A stretch of DNA of 44,898 nt, from assembly GCA_043421945.1 (NCBI GenBank), contig JBHOGO010000031.1:1-44898 (forward strand), read 5' to 3'. Below are positions 8,514 through 17,249 of this stretch, piece after piece (position 1 is the stretch's first letter; the number at the start of each line of letters is the position of its first letter). Origin of the DNA: Thaumasiovibrio sp043421945. Lineage in GTDB: Bacteria > Pseudomonadota > Gammaproteobacteria > Enterobacterales > Vibrionaceae. A program made the translations under genes and the position numbers. Under the pieces are notes generated by a model that did not search any database, was not told the DNA's origin, and was given only the letters and a program-made list of their open reading frames with translations.

Positions 8514-9551
8514 GTGTTTAAAAACAAAGTCTTATTGATTACTGGTGGTACAGGTTCCTTCGGTAACGCGGTTTTAGACCGCTTCTTAGATACTGATATT
8601 AAAGAGATTCGCATTTTTTCTCGTGATGAGAAAAAGCAAGATGATATGCGTAAGAAGTACAACAGTCCGAAGCTGAAGTTCTATATTGGCGATGTACGTG
8701 ACTACAACAGTATTTTGACTGCTTCGCGGGGTGTTGATTTTATCTACCACGCAGCTGCGTTAAAGCAAGTACCGTCTTGTGAGTTTCACCCGATGGAAGC
8801 GGTGAAGACCAATGTGCTAGGTACTGAAAATGTACTTGAAGCGGCTATTACTAACGAAGTAAAACGCGTTGTTTGTCTAAGTACAGATAAAGCTGTCTAT
8901 CCTATCAACGCTATGGGTATCTCTAAAGCGATGATGGAAAAAGTCATGGTGGCAAAGTCTCGTAATGTTGATGAAACGAAAACGGTGATTTGTGGGACGC
9001 GTTACGGGAACGTAATGGCTTCGAGAGGTTCAGTTATTCCTCTATTCCTTCGCCAGATTTTAAGTGGTGATGCAATTACGATCACTGACCCTAATATGAC
9101 GCGCTTTATGATGACACTGGATGACGCCGTTGATTTAGTGCTTCATGCTTTTGAGCATGGAACAAATGGCGATATTTTCGTTCAAAAAGCACCAGCAGCA
9201 ACGATTGACGTTTTAGTAAAAGCACTCCTTCGAATCACAGATAAAGAAGATCATCAGGTTAATGTGATCGGTACTCGCCATGGTGAAAAGCTGTTTGAAG
9301 CACTTTGTAGCCGTGAAGAGATGTTTGTTGCCCAAGATCAAGGGCAGTACTTCCGCGTGCCTTCAGATAATAGAGACCTTAACTATTCGAAGTACCATGA
9401 AAAAGGGGAGCAAGACCTCTCTTTAGTTGAAGACTATAACTCACATAACACCGACCGCTTAGATGTCGATGGGATGGTTGCTTTACTCCACAAACTTGAA
9501 TTTATTGCGGCAATAGAAGCTGGCAGTGTTGTTGTTCCAGAGGGCGTGTAA
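8514..9551 (+). CDS. fnlA: UDP-GlcNAc 4,6-dehydratase / 5-epimerase (FnlA/WbjB/CapE)
   Basis: About 345 residues, an extended SDR of the inverting 4,6-dehydratase group. The nucleotide motif LLITGGTGSFGNAVL is at the N-terminus. The catalytic triad is Ser-Met-Lys with Met134-x-x-x-Lys138 (MGISK), Met replacing Tyr as in the CapE branch. It converts UDP-GlcNAc to the 4-keto-6-deoxy intermediates of the L-talo/L-fuco series, the first step to UDP-L-FucNAc. The start is GTG 8514, with GAGG 8501-8504 nine bases away and a family-like N-terminus MFKNKVLLITG; ATG 8496 upstream would add six residues. fnlB follows without a gap. The base composition becomes less AT-rich from here on. Confidence 0.95.
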   Translation: MFKNKVLLITGGTGSFGNAVLDRFLDTDIKEIRIFSRDEKKQDDMRKKYNSPKLKFYIGDVRDYNSILTASRGVDFIYHAAALKQVPSCEFHPMEAVKTNVLGTENVLEAAITNEVKRVVCLSTDKAVYPINAMGISKAMMEKVMVAKSRNVDETKTVICGTRYGNVMASRGSVIPLFLRQILSGDAITITDPNMTRFMMTLDDAVDLVLHAFEHGTNGDIFVQKAPAATIDVLVKALLRITDKEDHQVNVIGTRHGEKLFEALCSREEMFVAQDQGQYFRVPSDNRDLNYSKYHEKGEQDLSLVEDYNSHNTDRLDVDGMVALLHKLEFIAAIEAGSVVVPEGV

Positions 9552-10655
9552 ATGAAAATACTGGTTACTGGGGCGAATGGCTTCATAGGTAAGAACTTAT
9601 GTGTGATGTTAAGCGAGAGTGGATACACCGACATTGTTAAAACGGATATTGAGACAAGCCGTGATGAGCTGACCGATGCATTAAATGTTGCTGATTTCGT
9701 CTTCCACCTTGCTGGAGTTAACCGCCCTAAGGATGACAGTGAGTTTACATCGGGCAATAGTGATTTAACGTCTTTTATCGTTAATACGTTAGAGCAAAGT
9801 GGTCGCCAAACACCTTTGATGATTAGTTCTTCTATTCAGGCTGAACGTGATAATCCTTATGGGGTGAGTAAGGCTGAGGCTGAAACCGCTGTTAACCAGT
9901 ATGCTCGTTCAACAGGTGCAGCAGCTTACATTTACCGCTTCCCGAATGTGTTCGGAAAGTGGTGTCGACCAAACTATAACTCCTTCGTCGCGACTTTTTG
10001 TCATAATGTCGCTAATGATAAGCCGATCACTATCCACGATCCCTCTGCGCCAGTCACACTTGTCTATATCGACGACGTATGTAAGGCACTAATCGGTTTG
10101 CTAGAAGGAAATACGCCTTCAGGTTTATGCAAAGTAGCGACCGAGTATCCGACAACGGTGGGTGAAGTTGCTGACTTACTGAATGCATTTAAAGAGAGTC
10201 GCACTAACCTTGTAACAGAAAGTGTTGGGAGCGGCTTGCCTCGCGCACTTTACTCGACATATTTGAGCTACTTCTCTCCCGCTCAGTTCAACTACACGCT
10301 ACCTAGCTACGGTGATGAGCGTGGTGTGTTTTGTGAGATGCTAAAAACCAAGGATGCGGGGCAATTTTCGTTCTTTACAGCGTATCCGGGGATTACACGT
10401 GGCGGTCACTATCATCACAGCAAAAATGAAAAGTTCTTGGTTATTAAAGGTTCTGCCTTGTTCAAGTTTGAGCATATTGGCACTGGCGAGCGCTATGAGC
10501 TGAAGACTTCGGGTGATGCCCCTCAAATTGTTGAGACAGTACCTGGCTGGTCACATGACATCACGAATGTCGGCACTGACGAGTTGGTGGTTATGTTGTG
10601 GGCTAATGAGATTTTTGACCGAGAAGCGCCAGATACCTTTGCTTATCCGCTATAG
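9552..10655 (+). CDS. fnlB: UDP-2-acetamido-2,6-dideoxy-hexulose reductase with C-terminal cupin (FnlB/WbjC/CapF)
   Basis: A 367-residue bifunctional protein. The N-terminal SDR domain has TGANGFIGKNL and a catalytic Y-x-x-x-K in NPYGVSKAEAE. From about residue 240 a cupin domain follows (YGDERGVFCEML, then the metal-type motif GGHYHHSKNEKFLVIKGSA). In CapF the cupin epimerises C3 and the SDR reduces C4, giving UDP-N-acetyl-L-talosamine. The start ATG directly follows the fnlA stop, with AGAGG at 9539-9543. Length and domain order are as in CapF. Confidence 0.95.
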   Translation: MKILVTGANGFIGKNLCVMLSESGYTDIVKTDIETSRDELTDALNVADFVFHLAGVNRPKDDSEFTSGNSDLTSFIVNTLEQSGRQTPLMISSSIQAERDNPYGVSKAEAETAVNQYARSTGAAAYIYRFPNVFGKWCRPNYNSFVATFCHNVANDKPITIHDPSAPVTLVYIDDVCKALIGLLEGNTPSGLCKVATEYPTTVGEVADLLNAFKESRTNLVTESVGSGLPRALYSTYLSYFSPAQFNYTLPSYGDERGVFCEMLKTKDAGQFSFFTAYPGITRGGHYHHSKNEKFLVIKGSALFKFEHIGTGERYELKTSGDAPQIVETVPGWSHDITNVGTDELVVMLWANEIFDREAPDTFAYPL

Positions 10656-10690
10656 CTTTTAATTGATTTAAGTATTTCTGAGAAAATAAA

Positions 10691-11821
10691 ATGAAAAAAA
10701 TGAAAGTGATGTCAGTTGTCGGCACACGACCAGAGATTATCCGTTTATCCCGCGTGCTAGCTAAATTAGATGAGCATTGTGAACACATTCTAGTACATAC
10801 AGGTCAGAATTATGACTTCGAACTAAATGAGGTTTTTTTTAATGACTTAGGGGTGAGGAAGCCTGATTTCTTCCTTAATGCGGCGGGTAAAAATGCGGCA
10901 GAGACTATTGGACAAGTCATTATCAAGGTGGATGAGGTTTTAGAGCAGGTTGAACCAGAAGCGATGCTGGTGCTGGGTGATACTAATTCATGTATCTCAG
11001 CTTTGCCGGCAAAACGCCGTAAGGTGCCTATCTTCCACATGGAGGCTGGTAACCGTTGTTTCGATCAGCGTGTTCCTGAAGAGACCAACCGCCGTATCGT
11101 AGATCATACTGCCGATATCAACCTGACATATAGCTCAATAGCGCGAGACTATCTGCTTGCTGAAGGGTTACCTGCTGATCGTGTGATTAAAACGGGCAGC
11201 CCAATGTTTGAGGTATTGAATCATTATATGCCGCAGATTGATGCGTCTGACGTACTCACTCGCTTAAGCATTAAGCCCCAAGAGTTCTTTGTGGTAAGCG
11301 CGCACCGTGAAGAGAACGTAGACTCACCAAAGCAGCTAGCGAAGTTAGCAGAGACATTAAATACTGTTGCTGCTCATTATGATTTACCGGTTATTGTTTC
11401 CACACACCCTCGAACTCGTAATCGTATTGAGGCGCAGGGCATCAGTTTCCACCCGAATATTAGTTTGCTAAAACCGCTAGGTTTCCATGATTATAACCAC
11501 CTTCAGAAAAACGCTAAAGCGGTACTTTCTGATAGCGGTACCATCAATGAAGAGTCTTCAATCATGAACTTCCCAGCATTGAATTTGCGAGAAGCACATG
11601 AGCGCCCAGAAGGCATGGAAGAAGCGTCTGTGATGATGGTTGGTTTAGGTGTAGAGCGTGTTATGCAGGGGCTACAGGTGCTTGAGTCGCAGCCTAGTGG
11701 TGACGAACGCTTGCTACGACCTGTTTACGATTACAGCATGCCAAATGTTTCGGACAAAATGGTGCGCATTATCCATTCCTACACCGACTATGTGAATCGT
11801 GTCGTATGGAAAAAATACTAA
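10691..11821 (+). CDS. fnlC: UDP-N-acetyl-L-talosamine 2-epimerase giving UDP-L-FucNAc (FnlC/WbjD/CapG)
   Basis: A 376-residue non-hydrolysing UDP-sugar 2-epimerase of the WecB fold. Seen are the N-terminal GTRPEIIR, LGDTNSCIS, HMEAGNRC, PEETNRRIVDH, SAHREEN and the SDSGTINEESSI loop. These cover the conserved acidic and His residues of the family. It completes UDP-L-FucNAc synthesis after FnlA and FnlB. ATG 10691 is used; ATG 10700 two codons further in is a possible alternative. Only 3 bases separate it from the next gene. Confidence 0.95.
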   Translation: MKKMKVMSVVGTRPEIIRLSRVLAKLDEHCEHILVHTGQNYDFELNEVFFNDLGVRKPDFFLNAAGKNAAETIGQVIIKVDEVLEQVEPEAMLVLGDTNSCISALPAKRRKVPIFHMEAGNRCFDQRVPEETNRRIVDHTADINLTYSSIARDYLLAEGLPADRVIKTGSPMFEVLNHYMPQIDASDVLTRLSIKPQEFFVVSAHREENVDSPKQLAKLAETLNTVAAHYDLPVIVSTHPRTRNRIEAQGISFHPNISLLKPLGFHDYNHLQKNAKAVLSDSGTINEESSIMNFPALNLREAHERPEGMEEASVMMVGLGVERVMQGLQVLESQPSGDERLLRPVYDYSMPNVSDKMVRIIHSYTDYVNRVVWKKY

Positions 11822-11824
11822 AAT

Positions 11825-13072
11825 ATGAACATTTTAGTAGTGAGTCAGTATTTTTGGCCTGAAAATTTTCGTATAAATGATTTGTGCTCTTCACTCGTGG
11901 AGAGAGGGCATAAGGTCACGGTACTGACGGGGGAGCCGAATTATCCTGACGGAGAGCTATACACGGAATATCGCAACAGCCCGGAAAAATTTGATGAATT
12001 AAATGGTGTTCGTATCATACGGGTTCCACTGCGCCCTCGTAAAAAAGGAAGTGTCAATTTAGCGCTTAACTATCTATCGTTTGTTTTGTCGGGAAGTGTC
12101 ATTGGCAGCAAAAAGCTTAAAGGGCAAGATTATGACCTTATTTTTGTTTGTCAGTTAAGTCCTGTGACGGCAGCCATTCCGGCGATTGTACTCAAAAAGT
12201 TCAAGAAGATACCTTTGGTCATGTGGTCTCTAGACCTATGGCCTGAGTCTTTGCAAGCTGTGGGTGTCATTAAGTCACCTCGTGTTATTGAGGCTGTCGG
12301 CAAGATGGTCTCTTGGATATACAAGCATTGTGACGTCATCCTTGGGCAGTCTCAGTCTTACCTAGAGGCAATAAATCGCCGGGATCCAAGTAGTACGCCA
12401 ACATTCCTTTTTCCTAATTGGGCAGAAGAGCAGTTTGCGTTAGAAAACACGGTTCAGCATTTTTCTCGCGATTTTAAAGTCCTTTTCGCGGGTAATGTGG
12501 GTGATGCACAAGACTTTGAGTCAATTGTTGAAGCCGCCAAAATCATTAAGAGCGAAGGACACGATCATATCGTATTCTCGATAGTGGGCAGTGGCCGTAA
12601 GTCCGAATGGTTGAATGAACAAATTATCGTGCATGAACTGCAATCGTTGTTTGTGATCCATGGTAAGCATCCGTTAGAAGCAATGCCTGATTTCTATGCC
12701 GAGGCTGATATAGCACTTGTTTCATTAGTCTCAGATGAAGCATTGGAGCGTATTGTACCTGGAAAAATGCAGTCTTACATGTTAGCTGCTTTACCTGTCG
12801 TTGCTATGCTTGACGGAGAAGGTCGCCAATTGGTTCAAGATGCCCAGTGTGGGTTGGCTGGCCCATCGAGTGACGGAAAAGCACTCGCTTCGAATATCAT
12901 TTCAATGTCGCAGTTGTGTCGCCAAGAGCTACTTCAACTCGGCCTGAATGGTCGAGAATATTCAGATAGATATTTTAATAAAGAGAGGCTGTTAGATTCA
13001 CTTGAAGCCACTTTTCACTCTGTGGTAAGCCCTTCGATAAGCAACGAGCAACCACTCAGTACTAATAAATAG
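11825..13072 (+). CDS. wbuB: Glycosyltransferase, probable L-FucNAc transferase (WbuB-like)
   Basis: A 415-residue GT4-type GT-B glycosyltransferase. N-terminal MNILVVSQYFWPENFRINDL and LTGEPNYPDG are hallmark stretches of the WbuB group, which accompanies fnlABC and transfers FucNAc. The C-terminal domain has KVLFAGNVGDAQDFE and ERIVPGKMQSYMLAALPVVAM, with the donor-site region. Start ATG 11825 lies 3 bases after fnlC. The link to FucNAc is inferred from operon context and family resemblance. Confidence 0.88.
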   Translation: MNILVVSQYFWPENFRINDLCSSLVERGHKVTVLTGEPNYPDGELYTEYRNSPEKFDELNGVRIIRVPLRPRKKGSVNLALNYLSFVLSGSVIGSKKLKGQDYDLIFVCQLSPVTAAIPAIVLKKFKKIPLVMWSLDLWPESLQAVGVIKSPRVIEAVGKMVSWIYKHCDVILGQSQSYLEAINRRDPSSTPTFLFPNWAEEQFALENTVQHFSRDFKVLFAGNVGDAQDFESIVEAAKIIKSEGHDHIVFSIVGSGRKSEWLNEQIIVHELQSLFVIHGKHPLEAMPDFYAEADIALVSLVSDEALERIVPGKMQSYMLAALPVVAMLDGEGRQLVQDAQCGLAGPSSDGKALASNIISMSQLCRQELLQLGLNGREYSDRYFNKERLLDSLEATFHSVVSPSISNEQPLSTNK

Positions 13073-13077
13073 TAGTG

Positions 13078-13106
13078 ATTAATAGATAGCAGTAATTAAT
13101 AGATAG
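13078..13106 (+). repeat. Short tandem duplication upstream of the SDR gene
   Basis: ATTAATAGATAG occurs at 13078-13089 and again at 13095-13106, a 17-base period filling the gap between wbuB and the next gene. The second copy runs into the AGG (13105-13107) that serves as ribosome site of the next gene, so copy number could affect its translation. It looks like a small slippage product. Confidence 0.6.
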
Positions 13107-13116
13107 GTACGATGTC

Positions 13117-14085
13117 ATGAGTATATTACTGACTGGGGCGAGTGGGTTCATAGGCAAGGCGATGCTATCCCATCCCATGCGAACATCCATTCAGCGTGCA
13201 GTCTATCGTGCTGAAAGTCGGGAGACCCTCGAATGTAAGCAGCAAAAAAAGAGTAACTCTTTATGTTCAAATCCTTTTTTCGTTGAAACGATTAACAAAG
13301 ACACGTGCTGGACAGGTGCATTTGACAGTATTGAGACCATTGTTCACCTGGCTGGCATCGCACATACAACCACGGTCAGCCAGCAAGACTTTGATGCGGT
13401 GAATACAGAAGGCACAATACGGTTAGCAACTGAAGCAGCTCGTGGGGGCGTAAAGCGCGTTGTCTATATGAGCTCTGCTTTAGTTTCTTCAATGGAAGAG
13501 CATGTTAATCGGCTGGGGTATGAGGTTGCAGCGAAAATGTTTAGCCCACAGGTGATTAGTAAATTTAATGCTGAGCAAGGGTTAAAACAAATTTCTAGTG
13601 ATTCCGGGATTGAACTTGTTATCTTGAGACCAGCGTTGGTATATGGTTTCAACCCGCCTGGGAATATGCGACTTCTGTATAAGTTAGTGGAAAAGATACC
13701 AGCGCTTCCTTTTAAGTTGATTGATAATCAAAGAGATTTTGTCGCTGTTGAGAATTTAGTTGATTTGATTTACACATGTGCTTCACATGAAAGTGCTCCA
13801 GGAAATACCTTTATGGTTTCAGACACGCGTCCAGTCTCGATTCGAGAGTTTACCGAAACGTTTTCTAAGAGTCAGGGGTACGCCTCGGTTCAGCTACCTA
13901 TTCCAGGGAGTGTGCTTCATTTAGCCGGTAAATTGCTAGGAAAGTCTGCAACCATTGAACAGCTCATTGGTGACTTTGTTGTTGATACAACAGCACTAAA
14001 GCAAATATTAAATTGGACACCTCCCTATACAATGGAAGAAGCCATGAATATTCACTTAGAGAGTAAATATGATTCGTGTAATTGA
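13117..14085 (+). CDS. NAD-dependent epimerase/reductase-like SDR (WbpV-like) with altered active site
   Basis: Extended SDR of 322 residues with the cofactor motif ILLTGASGFIGKAML and the family features VHLAGIAHT, RPALVYGFNPPGN and QRDFVAVENLVD. Relatives (WbpV and similar) reduce the C4 ketone of UDP-4-keto-6-deoxy-GlcNAc and sit beside an initiating sugar-phosphate transferase, as here. The usual YGxSKxxAE is replaced by QVISKFNAE: Gln145 stands where the catalytic Tyr should be, while Lys149 is kept. The catalytic Ser region (YMSSALVSS) also differs from the usual SSIKVNG. The frame is intact and the gene overlaps the next by 17 bases. It may be an inactive or altered enzyme. Confidence 0.75.
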   Translation: MSILLTGASGFIGKAMLSHPMRTSIQRAVYRAESRETLECKQQKKSNSLCSNPFFVETINKDTCWTGAFDSIETIVHLAGIAHTTTVSQQDFDAVNTEGTIRLATEAARGGVKRVVYMSSALVSSMEEHVNRLGYEVAAKMFSPQVISKFNAEQGLKQISSDSGIELVILRPALVYGFNPPGNMRLLYKLVEKIPALPFKLIDNQRDFVAVENLVDLIYTCASHESAPGNTFMVSDTRPVSIREFTETFSKSQGYASVQLPIPGSVLHLAGKLLGKSATIEQLIGDFVVDTTALKQILNWTPPYTMEEAMNIHLESKYDSCN

Positions 14086-14617
14086 TTTGTTGGCCGCTTT
14101 TTTCGGCTTGTTATTTCTATGGCCTATTTTGCTGATTGTCACGATTATTGGTCTGTTTGATACTGGCTCTCCGATTTTTATCCAAGAGAGAGTTGGGCAA
14201 AACAAGAAACCGTTCCGTCTAATCAAATTTCGCACGATGAAGATTGAAACGGCATCTGTTGCAAGTCATCTTGCAAGTACGAGTTCGATTACTCCTATGG
14301 GGCGGATATTACGGAAAACTAAAATTGATGAGCTACCGCAACTGATCAACGTGCTAAAGGGTGAGATGAGCTTAGTAGGCCCAAGACCAAACTTATACAA
14401 TCAAGAGTCTTTGATTGAAGAACGCGACAAACTCGGGATCTATGCTGCTCTTCCTGGCGTGACGGGGCTTGCGCAAATTAGCGGTATCGACATGTCTGAA
14501 CCTGAGCGATTGGCTAAGACAGATCGTGAAATGCTCGATAATTTGACTCTAGCGAATTACTTTAAGTATATCCTGAAAACGGCGACGGGGAGTGGCTCTG
14601 GTGACCGAGTTGGTTAG
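14069..14617 (+). CDS. Small initiating phosphoglycosyltransferase (PglC/WcaJ C-domain type)
   Basis: A 182-residue monotopic phosphoglycosyltransferase. An N-terminal re-entrant hydrophobic helix (about residues 3-29) precedes the conserved IQERVGQNKKPFRLIKFRTM with the family Glu-Arg. Then come KIDELPQLINVLKGEMSLVGPRP and PGVTGLAQISG. These enzymes move a sugar-1-phosphate from UDP-sugar to undecaprenyl phosphate to start the repeat unit. The size matches the single-domain PglC type. Beside an SDR and a WbpM-type dehydratase, the likely sugar is a 6-deoxy HexNAc such as QuiNAc. A terminator follows at 14644. Confidence 0.88.
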   Translation: MIRVIDLLAAFFGLLFLWPILLIVTIIGLFDTGSPIFIQERVGQNKKPFRLIKFRTMKIETASVASHLASTSSITPMGRILRKTKIDELPQLINVLKGEMSLVGPRPNLYNQESLIEERDKLGIYAALPGVTGLAQISGIDMSEPERLAKTDREMLDNLTLANYFKYILKTATGSGSGDRVG

Positions 14618-14643
14618 GGGGTTGGACGTTTTACATTTATTTT

Positions 14644-14667
14644 AAAGCCGCACTATGCGGCTTTTTT
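14644..14667 (+). terminator. Rho-independent terminator after the initiating transferase
   Basis: Inverted repeat AAAGCCGCA (14644-14652) / TGCGGCTTT (14656-14664) with a 3-base loop, ending in six T's (14662-14667). It should end the long polysaccharide operon, so the WbpM gene after it needs read-through or its own promoter. Confidence 0.85.
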
Positions 14668-14709
14668 GTTATCATACCTCCTCAAGATACCTAGAGAGAT
14701 TTTAAGTTA

Positions 14710-16674
14710 GTGAGTTTTCTAAACCCCATCTGGAATATGCCCCGCCCATTGAAGAGAATCGTTAGCATTACGTTTGATACGTTTTTTGTTGGCGTTGCAT
14801 TTTGGGGTGCCTTTTACGCGAGGTTAGGGTACTTAGATGGCTATATTGATGCCAGTGAGTATTGGCGTTTACTTGGTATTGTTACCGTTACCACACTGTT
14901 AATCTTTGCTCAGAGCGGTCTCTATAGAGCGATACTCCGTTACTTAAGTTTACACGCAGTGATTAGCATTTGTGCTTCTGGTGCGTTATCCGCTTTGCTT
15001 ATTGTCTTCATTGCTTATTTTGATCAAATTTTCTTACCGCGTTCTATCCCTGTTATTTATATAACTTTTTTGGTTACGCTGTGTGGTGGCTCTCGGTTGG
15101 TGGTGAGAATGCTCGTTGCTGAAATCCTCGGCCGACATAAAGAGCCTGTCTTGGTTTATGGTGCGGGCATGGCAGGCCGCCAGTTAGTGAACCTATTGCG
15201 TCAAGGAAAGGACTACAACCCCGTTGTGTTTATTGACGATGACAGGAGACTGCATAAAACGACTATTCAAGGTACGACGGTTTATCGTAGGAAGTATCTC
15301 GATAGAATGCTTAAGAAGTACCGTGTTACCAAAGTCTTACTTGCGATGCCGTCTGCTTCACGCAGTCAGCGACGTGAGGTGGTGGAGTATTTGACTGATC
15401 GCCACTTAGATGTTCTTACTATTCCTAACCTTGAAGATATGGTGAACGGCAACCTTTCTCTTGATCAACTGAAAGAGGTTGAAATTGAGGACCTCCTAGG
15501 AAGGGATCCTGTCACTCCAGAACAAGCGCTTTTAGATAAAAATATTGTGGGTAAAGTGGTGATGGTATCGGGAGCGGGTGGCTCTATCGGCTCGGAACTG
15601 TGTCGGCAGATATTACTTTTAAGCCCAACGAAGCTGGTGTTGTTCGAGCTTTCAGAGTTTGGTCTCTATCAAATAGAGCGTGAGCTGTCGCTACTTAATA
15701 TAGAGTTAGGTTTGAGTGTCGAGATTATTCCTATTCTAGGCTCTGTGCAGTCCTTCGAGCGTGTACGTGATGTGATGAGCACGTATCAGGTAGATACAGT
15801 TTATCATGCAGCAGCCTATAAGCATGTGCCTTTAGTCGAATACAACGTTGTCGAAGGTGTTAGAAATAACGTGTTTGGCACTTATTATACCGCTAAAGCT
15901 GCCATCGCTTCTGGCGTGAAATCCTTTGTATTAATTTCGACAGATAAAGCGGTGCGCCCTACCAATGTAATGGGGGCCACGAAGCGGATGGCTGAATTAA
16001 GCTTGCAAGCATTGGCCGATTATCAAGTAAATATAGCCATGGTTGAAAAGGCGTGTACTGAAGGTAAAACAGTATCTAGCGTAGAATCAAACATCACTAA
16101 TTTCAGTATGGTAAGGTTTGGTAATGTACTTGGTTCGTCAGGTTCAGTGATCCCCTTATTTAAGAAACAGATCGAGCTAGGAAAACCTATTACGGTCACG
16201 CACCCTGACATTATTCGTTATTTCATGACCATCCCTGAAGCGGCACAACTTGTTATACAAGCTGGAGCAATGGGCAAAGGCGGGGATGTATTTGTTTTAG
16301 ATATGGGCGAGCCGGTAAAAATAGTTGATTTAGCGACAAACCTTATTCAGCTATCTGGGCTGGAGATAAAATCAGCTGAAAACCCTAACGGTGATATCGA
16401 GATTCAGTATACGGGGTTACGTCCAGGAGAAAAATTGTTTGAAGAACTTCTTATTGGCGATAATGTTGAAAGTACGACTCATAAACGAATCATGACCGCG
16501 AATGAATGCTATCTACCCAAAGAGGATTTTGACTTTATTTTTAATGGGTTAGTAGAGGCATGTGATGAATCTGATCAAGATAAGATTCGCAAGATTCTTT
16601 TAAGTGCTCCTACAGGCTTTAATCCAACTGATGGAATTAGTGATTTAGTTTGGAACGCAGTGAAACGAGACTGA
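14710..16674 (+). CDS. wbpM: UDP-HexNAc 4,6-dehydratase, membrane-bound two-domain type (WbpM/CapD family)
   Basis: A 654-residue protein with four N-terminal membrane helices (about residues 12-140). A first Rossmann domain (VLVYGAGMAGRQLVNLL) and then the catalytic SDR domain (MVSGAGGSIGSELCRQIL) follow. The catalytic Tyr is replaced by Met421 with Lys425 (VMGATK), the Ser-Met-Lys arrangement known for WbpM. It makes UDP-4-keto-6-deoxy-GlcNAc, precursor of QuiNAc/bacillosamine-type sugars. Between the catalytic Lys segment and FSMVRFGNVLGSSGSV there is an apparent insertion of about 20 residues relative to typical members. The start is GTG 14710 with a purine-rich AGAGAG before it. It is the last + strand gene of the locus. 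Confidence 0.92.
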   Translation: MSFLNPIWNMPRPLKRIVSITFDTFFVGVAFWGAFYARLGYLDGYIDASEYWRLLGIVTVTTLLIFAQSGLYRAILRYLSLHAVISICASGALSALLIVFIAYFDQIFLPRSIPVIYITFLVTLCGGSRLVVRMLVAEILGRHKEPVLVYGAGMAGRQLVNLLRQGKDYNPVVFIDDDRRLHKTTIQGTTVYRRKYLDRMLKKYRVTKVLLAMPSASRSQRREVVEYLTDRHLDVLTIPNLEDMVNGNLSLDQLKEVEIEDLLGRDPVTPEQALLDKNIVGKVVMVSGAGGSIGSELCRQILLLSPTKLVLFELSEFGLYQIERELSLLNIELGLSVEIIPILGSVQSFERVRDVMSTYQVDTVYHAAAYKHVPLVEYNVVEGVRNNVFGTYYTAKAAIASGVKSFVLISTDKAVRPTNVMGATKRMAELSLQALADYQVNIAMVEKACTEGKTVSSVESNITNFSMVRFGNVLGSSGSVIPLFKKQIELGKPITVTHPDIIRYFMTIPEAAQLVIQAGAMGKGGDVFVLDMGEPVKIVDLATNLIQLSGLEIKSAENPNGDIEIQYTGLRPGEKLFEELLIGDNVESTTHKRIMTANECYLPKEDFDFIFNGLVEACDESDQDKIRKILLSAPTGFNPTDGISDLVWNAVKRD

Positions 16675-16733
16675 GTAAGTATTTTTTAGCGTGTGTCGCG
16701 CGGATTGTTTCGTCCTAAAATACATTTACAACT

Positions 16734-16761
16734 AAAAGGCACCGAATAAGGTGCCTTTTTT
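16734..16761 (+). terminator. Rho-independent terminator after wbpM
   Basis: AAAAGGCACC (16734-16743) and GGTGCCTTTT (16750-16759) form a 10-bp stem with a GAATAA loop, followed by T's. It can also act on the opposite strand, 19 bases beyond the stop of the minus-strand small ORF. Confidence 0.88.
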
Positions 16762-16779
16762 GATGGTGAAAAACGTAGA

Positions 16780-16941
16780 TTACGTGCTGCTAAGCCGCTC
16801 TTCACGTCTCATCTGTTTCGATTCTTGATCGTACTTTTCCAATTCATCAAGAAAGTTAACTATCCAGATTGCCAACTTAAGGACTTCCTGTTCAAAGGTT
16901 GAGAACCACTGTCGTCTATGTGTTACTGATGACATATTCAT
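16780..16941 (-). CDS. Small ORF, 53 residues, unknown function
   Basis: Minus-strand ORF running from ATG 16941-16939 to TAA 16782-16780. It is preceded by GAGGAGG about 5 bases upstream, one of the strongest ribosome sites in the window. The peptide starts MNMSSVTHRRQWFSTFEQEV and continues with an amphipathic or hydrophobic segment LKLAIWIVNFL, then a highly charged tail (DELEKYDQES, RREERL). It looks like a soluble or peripheral helical protein. It lies between wbpM and wecA and has a terminator just downstream. I recognise no family. The clean ribosome site and charged, low-complexity-free peptide make coding likely. Confidence 0.6.
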   Translation of the reverse strand: MNMSSVTHRRQWFSTFEQEVLKLAIWIVNFLDELEKYDQESKQMRREERLSST

Positions 16942-17249
16942 AGTGCCTCCTCAGAGTTCTTATACTGCGTTGCGAACCATAGGTAAGAGTATCAACTGAA
17001 TAGCACTTAGAGAGAATACCGAGTTTCAGTAAATTTGGTATTGTTCTCACTTAATTGTGCAACTCTGTGAGTCACCTCTTACAAAGAGTTCGTTATGCCA
17101 CGTATTTTATATGCATGTTGTATGCCAAGAGGCTATATGAGGTGATGGTGTTAGTTTTGTTAGTGTTCACTAACGTGCTGAACGTTTTAGTCAGCAGACA
17201 ATATATTGCCGCGATAAAGGAAGTCAGGCAATGAAAGAGCATAAAAGTA
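16942..17249. promoter_or_regulatory. Gap with two adjacent palindromes, possible operator or structured leader
   Basis: Upstream of the small minus-strand ORF. GTTAGTG-TT-CACTAAC at 17159-17174 is a perfect 7-bp inverted repeat. Immediately after it, TGCTGA (17176-17181) and TCAGCA (17191-17196) form a second one. Looser inverted repeats lie near 17011-17050 and 17061-17100. A + strand 13-codon ORF at 17231-17272 (AAGGAAG before it) ends inside the terminator stem. No gene longer than this is supported. The arrangement could be a regulator site for the small ORF or part of a small RNA. Confidence 0.35.
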
